DNA of 6,397 nucleotides from Thermoplasmata archaeon (GTDB taxonomy: Archaea > Thermoplasmatota > Thermoplasmata > Lutacidiplasmatales > UBA184), in the NCBI GenBank assembly GCA_030039135.1, contig JASHQN010000063.1:1-6397 (forward strand), written 5' to 3'. Numbering within the stretch: position 1 is the first letter of the stretch; every line of letters starts with the position of its first letter. Of the stretch, positions 4,098-6,397 are shown one piece after another. The position numbers were made by a program, and so were the translations under genes. The notes beneath the pieces were generated by a model, which was not told where the DNA came from, did no database searches, and saw only the letters and a list, made by a program, of their open reading frames with translations.

Positions 4098-6397
4098 CGC
4101 GCCGGGGGCGGACTACGGCCCGATTTGTACTGCTGTGCCTCGCCGGTCTAGTGCTCGTTGCACTCGTTGCCGCTGCGGTGGGGGCCTGGGCGTCCACTTC
4201 TTCGGCCCCGCCTGCTGGATCCGCGGCCCGCCTCACGGCGGCTGCCATTACGGTCGGGAACGCCGCCGCCACCACGTGCGTAGGAATCGACACGTGCACG
4301 ACGCCGGCGCTCGCTGGCGTCTTGGCAGGCGATGCCCTGGTCGTCATTGTTACTGAACACACGACGAGCGCAGGGGACCCATCGTCGGTCGCCGAAGTGA
4401 CCTCGGAAGGAAGCAACCCGCTCACGCTCCTTGTCAGCTCCGGCTGCACCGTCCATGGCCATGGCGTGGTCGCGATCTACGGTCTTGCCGACGTTACTGC
4501 GCAGGCTTCCGTGACCTTCACCGTCGACTACGCCGCGGACGAGTACTACACCATTCATGCTCTCGACGTACAAGGCGCCGCGGCCTCGCCGTTCGAAACA
4601 CCGGGCACCCCCGTCTGCTCCACGGCGGCCGGGACCGAGGCGTCGGCCTCGGTGACGACCACCGGCCCGGACGACCTGGCGATTCTCGGTGTGGAGGTCC
4701 GCGCCGATGAGGCGATCTCCGCCTCCGGCGGAGACTCTGTGGTCACTCTCGAGGAAATTGGCGGCACCGACTCCGACTCGGGGTCGATGCTGGATGCGCT
4801 CGACTCTGGCACCGGTTCGATCACGCTCAACGCGACGTTTGCGAGCGCCCAGTGGGCGGCGGCCGCGATCGCGGTGAAGCCCGCCTCGGCTCCCTCGGGC
4901 CTTGTGCCGGGGGTGGTGAGCCCCTCGAGCGCCGGCATCGACGCCTCGCAAGCGATCGAGCTGGTGTCGACAGCGGCAACGGGAGGGTCGGGGTCGTACG
5001 CCTACGAGTGGCTGACCGGAGCTGCCACGTGCAGTGCGGGCACGCCGATCGCCGGTGCCACCAGCCTCGCCTACACCACCCCAGCGCTTCCGACCGGGAC
5101 ACACTACTATTGTGTCGAAGTGACGGACACGTCGACCCACGATGTGGCGTACACCAACGTCGCGGTCATTTCGGTAAGCCCGACTCTTTCGGTGAGCGTC
5201 AGCCCGAATGCCCCTTCCATCGATAGCGGACAGAGCATCGCGCTGAGCGCGAATCCCTCGGGCGGCACGGGGGCCGACACGTTCGCCTGGTTCGGGGGAA
5301 TGACCTGTACCGGGACGGTCCTTTCGACGAGCGAGTCGTACACCACCCCGGCCCTGGTCTCTACCGCCACATACTGCGCCGCGGTCAACGATAGCGCCTA
5401 CAGCCCCGTCACGGCGACCGCCACCGACACCGTCACGGTGAGCGGCTCGCCCCTCTCGGTCACGATCACCCCGAGGTCGCCTGCGATCGACTACGGTCAA
5501 ACAGTCAGCTTGACCGCGAACCCATCCGGAGGAACCGGGGCGGACAGGTACGCGTGGTACCCAGGGACGGGGTGCACGGGCACAATTGTCGCGACGACTC
5601 AGGCGTTCACGACGCCGGCGTTGTTCACGGGAGCCACCTATTGTGTGGCGGTCACGGACAGTGCGTACGAGCCGACGACCGCGCTCGCCACCGATACGGT
5701 CGCGACGAGCTCCTCTCCGCTCTCAGTCTCGATCAACCCCAACTCTCCCAGCATCGACAGCGGTCAGACGGTCACTCTGACCGCGCAATCTTTCGGCGGT
5801 ACCGGTGCCGACTCTTACGCTTGGTACTCGGGCACAGTGTGTTCCGGCGCCGTGCTCGCCCGCACGCCGGTCTACACCACCTCCGCGCTGACGGCCAACG
5901 CGACCTACTGCGTCGCGTCCACCGATAGCGCGTTCCAGCCGGTGACCGCCACGGCGACCGACACGATCTCGACCAGCTCGAGTCCGCTTTCCGTTGCGAT
6001 CACTCCGGACTCCCCCTCGATCGCGACGGGTCAATCGGTTCAGCTGACGGCGCGGCCCTCCGGCGGTACCGGGGCGGACACCTACGCTTGGTATGCCGGG
6101 GTCTCGTGCACGGGAAAAGTCCTGGGGACGAACCAAACCTACTCGACGCCCGCCCTGACGGCCGGCACCAGCTACTGTGTCGTAGTGACGGACAGCGCCT
6201 ATCAGCCCGTTAGCTCGAGCGCAACCGCCAAGGTGACGGTTTCCGCCTCGACGAGCACCGGGCAAGGTTCGAGCTTCCTAGGGGCACTCTCCTCCTACTG
6301 GTGGCTCCTCCTGGCGCTCCTCGCGGCGATCATACTGATCCTTCTCGTCGCCACCCGCCGCCGGCGCAGACGGGAGGAACCGGAGTCTCCGCCTTCA
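4094..6397 (+). CDS. Membrane-anchored surface protein with five Ig/PKD-like repeats (3' end outside window)
   Basis: An open frame of 768 codons without a stop reaches the right edge. Residues 1-33 are a signal peptide: basic RRGRTTAR, a hydrophobic core 11-30, and a likely signal peptidase site after A31-W-A33. Residues about 50-264 form a beta-rich domain ending in WAAAAIAVKPA (254-264), a C-terminal pattern seen in secreted beta-sandwich modules; it carries Cys 62, 68, 118 and 175. Five Ig/PKD-like repeats follow (269-363, 364-452, 453-541, 542-630, 631-719), then a Ser/Gly linker, a membrane helix (about 735-754) and six Arg (755-760) before an acidic, Pro-rich tail. Orientation is outside-facing with a short cytoplasmic tail. 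The role is probably cell-surface adhesion or envelope structure; no enzyme motif is seen. ATG 4094 is chosen because the signal peptide follows at once and no better in-frame ATG exists after the TAG at 4013. It lacks a sortase or PGF-CTERM motif. Confidence 0.92.
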   Translation, partial: MPRRGRTTARFVLLCLAGLVLVALVAAAVGAWASTSSAPPAGSAARLTAAAITVGNAAATTCVGIDTCTTPALAGVLAGDALVVIVTEHTTSAGDPSSVAEVTSEGSNPLTLLVSSGCTVHGHGVVAIYGLADVTAQASVTFTVDYAADEYYTIHALDVQGAAASPFETPGTPVCSTAAGTEASASVTTTGPDDLAILGVEVRADEAISASGGDSVVTLEEIGGTDSDSGSMLDALDSGTGSITLNATFASAQWAAAAIAVKPASAPSGLVPGVVSPSSAGIDASQAIELVSTAATGGSGSYAYEWLTGAATCSAGTPIAGATSLAYTTPALPTGTHYYCVEVTDTSTHDVAYTNVAVISVSPTLSVSVSPNAPSIDSGQSIALSANPSGGTGADTFAWFGGMTCTGTVLSTSESYTTPALVSTATYCAAVNDSAYSPVTATATDTVTVSGSPLSVTITPRSPAIDYGQTVSLTANPSGGTGADRYAWYPGTGCTGTIVATTQAFTTPALFTGATYCVAVTDSAYEPTTALATDTVATSSSPLSVSINPNSPSIDSGQTVTLTAQSFGGTGADSYAWYSGTVCSGAVLARTPVYTTSALTANATYCVASTDSAFQPVTATATDTISTSSSPLSVAITPDSPSIATGQSVQLTARPSGGTGADTYAWYAGVSCTGKVLGTNQTYSTPALTAGTSYCVVVTDSAYQPVSSSATAKVTVSASTSTGQGSSFLGALSSYWWLLLALLAAIILILLVATRRRRRREEPESPPS
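4898..5182 (+). repeat. Divergent first Ig/PKD-like repeat (95 residues)
   Basis: Residues 269-363 of the surface protein. It keeps the GGSGSYAYEW core, the Cys after the central Trp, the YTTPAL motif and the YYCVEVTD strand of the later repeats. It is six residues longer and lacks the PLSV..I.P opening, so it is the most diverged copy. Confidence 0.75.
5183..6250 (+). repeat. Tandem array of four 267-bp coding repeats (89 residues each)
   Basis: Units at 5183-5449, 5450-5716, 5717-5983 and 5984-6250 encode exactly 89 residues each, with no indels between copies. Shared positions within the unit include LSV (2-4), P8, P11, I13, GQ (16-17), GGTGAD (27-32), AW (35-36), C42, AL (57-58), YC (64-65), DSA (70-72) and P75. 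The copies differ at many codons and residues, so the duplication is not very recent, but length is strictly held. Equal unit length suggests a rigid rod of stacked domains outside the cell. Confidence 0.92.

Noticed and set aside
4086..4154. ATG 4086 as an alternative start near the surface-protein gene
   Set aside because: It is out of frame with the signal peptide and repeats and stops after about 20 codons.
3598..4356. 252-residue plus-strand frame spanning the HxlR gene end and the surface-gene start
   Set aside because: It overlaps two well-supported genes in another frame and has Arg/Pro-rich shadow composition. Only its short stretch near 3850 was kept, as a possible frameshift hint.
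4148..5500. 450-residue minus-strand open frame
   Set aside because: Antisense to the surface-protein repeats, dominated by Arg, Gly and Asp; a by-product of the GC-rich repeat codons.
4898..6250. CRISPR-like or non-coding tandem repeat
   Set aside because: The periodicity is 267 bp, in frame and protein-level, with copies diverged at many codons; it is a coding domain array.
5723..6265. 180-residue minus-strand frame with repeated GR-rich blocks
   Set aside because: Its periodicity mirrors the 267-bp repeats of the sense gene; no independent support.
6290..6397. Sortase or archaeosortase sorting signal at the surface-protein C-terminus
   Set aside because: There is a membrane helix and Arg cluster, but no LPxTG or PGF-like motif before it; a plain membrane anchor explains it. 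A motif after the window edge would be misplaced.

Overview
This GC-rich window holds six protein genes in a compact layout, with no RNA gene, IS element or CRISPR array that I can see. My best guess at the host is an uncultured archaeon of the Thermoplasmatota, perhaps a soil lineage. The support is indirect: a large membrane-anchored surface protein built of Ig/PKD-like repeats, a one-domain HxlR regulator, CTTAAG/AAATAG-type TATA-like boxes at archaeal distances from the starts, two starts without a usable Shine-Dalgarno site (leaderless style), and two others with GGTGA. The cyclase/TolB-like/TPR architecture is also common in bacteria, so a bacterial host is not excluded.

Layout. (1) Positions 2-256, plus strand: the C-terminal 84 residues of a gene entering from the left, probably a retropepsin-like aspartic protease. 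(2) Positions 339-2357, minus strand and convergent with it: a 672-residue soluble class III adenylate cyclase fused to a TolB-like domain and a TPR array, with its catalytic residues intact. (3) Positions 2468-2875 and 2977-3426, minus strand: two small single-domain proteins, an NTF2/SnoaL-like protein and an SRPBCC (START-like) protein. (4) Positions 3503-4009, plus strand, divergent from the SRPBCC gene across 76 bases: an HxlR-family winged-helix regulator, which probably controls the divergent pair and itself. (5) Positions 4094-6397, plus strand and open at the right edge: a surface protein of at least 768 residues with signal peptide, N-terminal beta domain, five Ig/PKD-like repeats (the last four exactly 89 residues each), a C-terminal membrane anchor and an arginine-rich cytoplasmic tail.

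How the parts fit. The HxlR gene and the two small alpha/beta-cup proteins look like one regulatory unit, in which the regulator sits next to genes for small hydrophobic-ligand binding or modification. The cyclase is probably a separate transcription unit with its own promoter. The surface protein also has its own promoter, with nested palindromes over the start codon. No functional link between the surface protein and the rest is visible. The most unusual element is the repeat surface protein, with its even-length array and a Cys-Cys pattern that is not the canonical Ig one.
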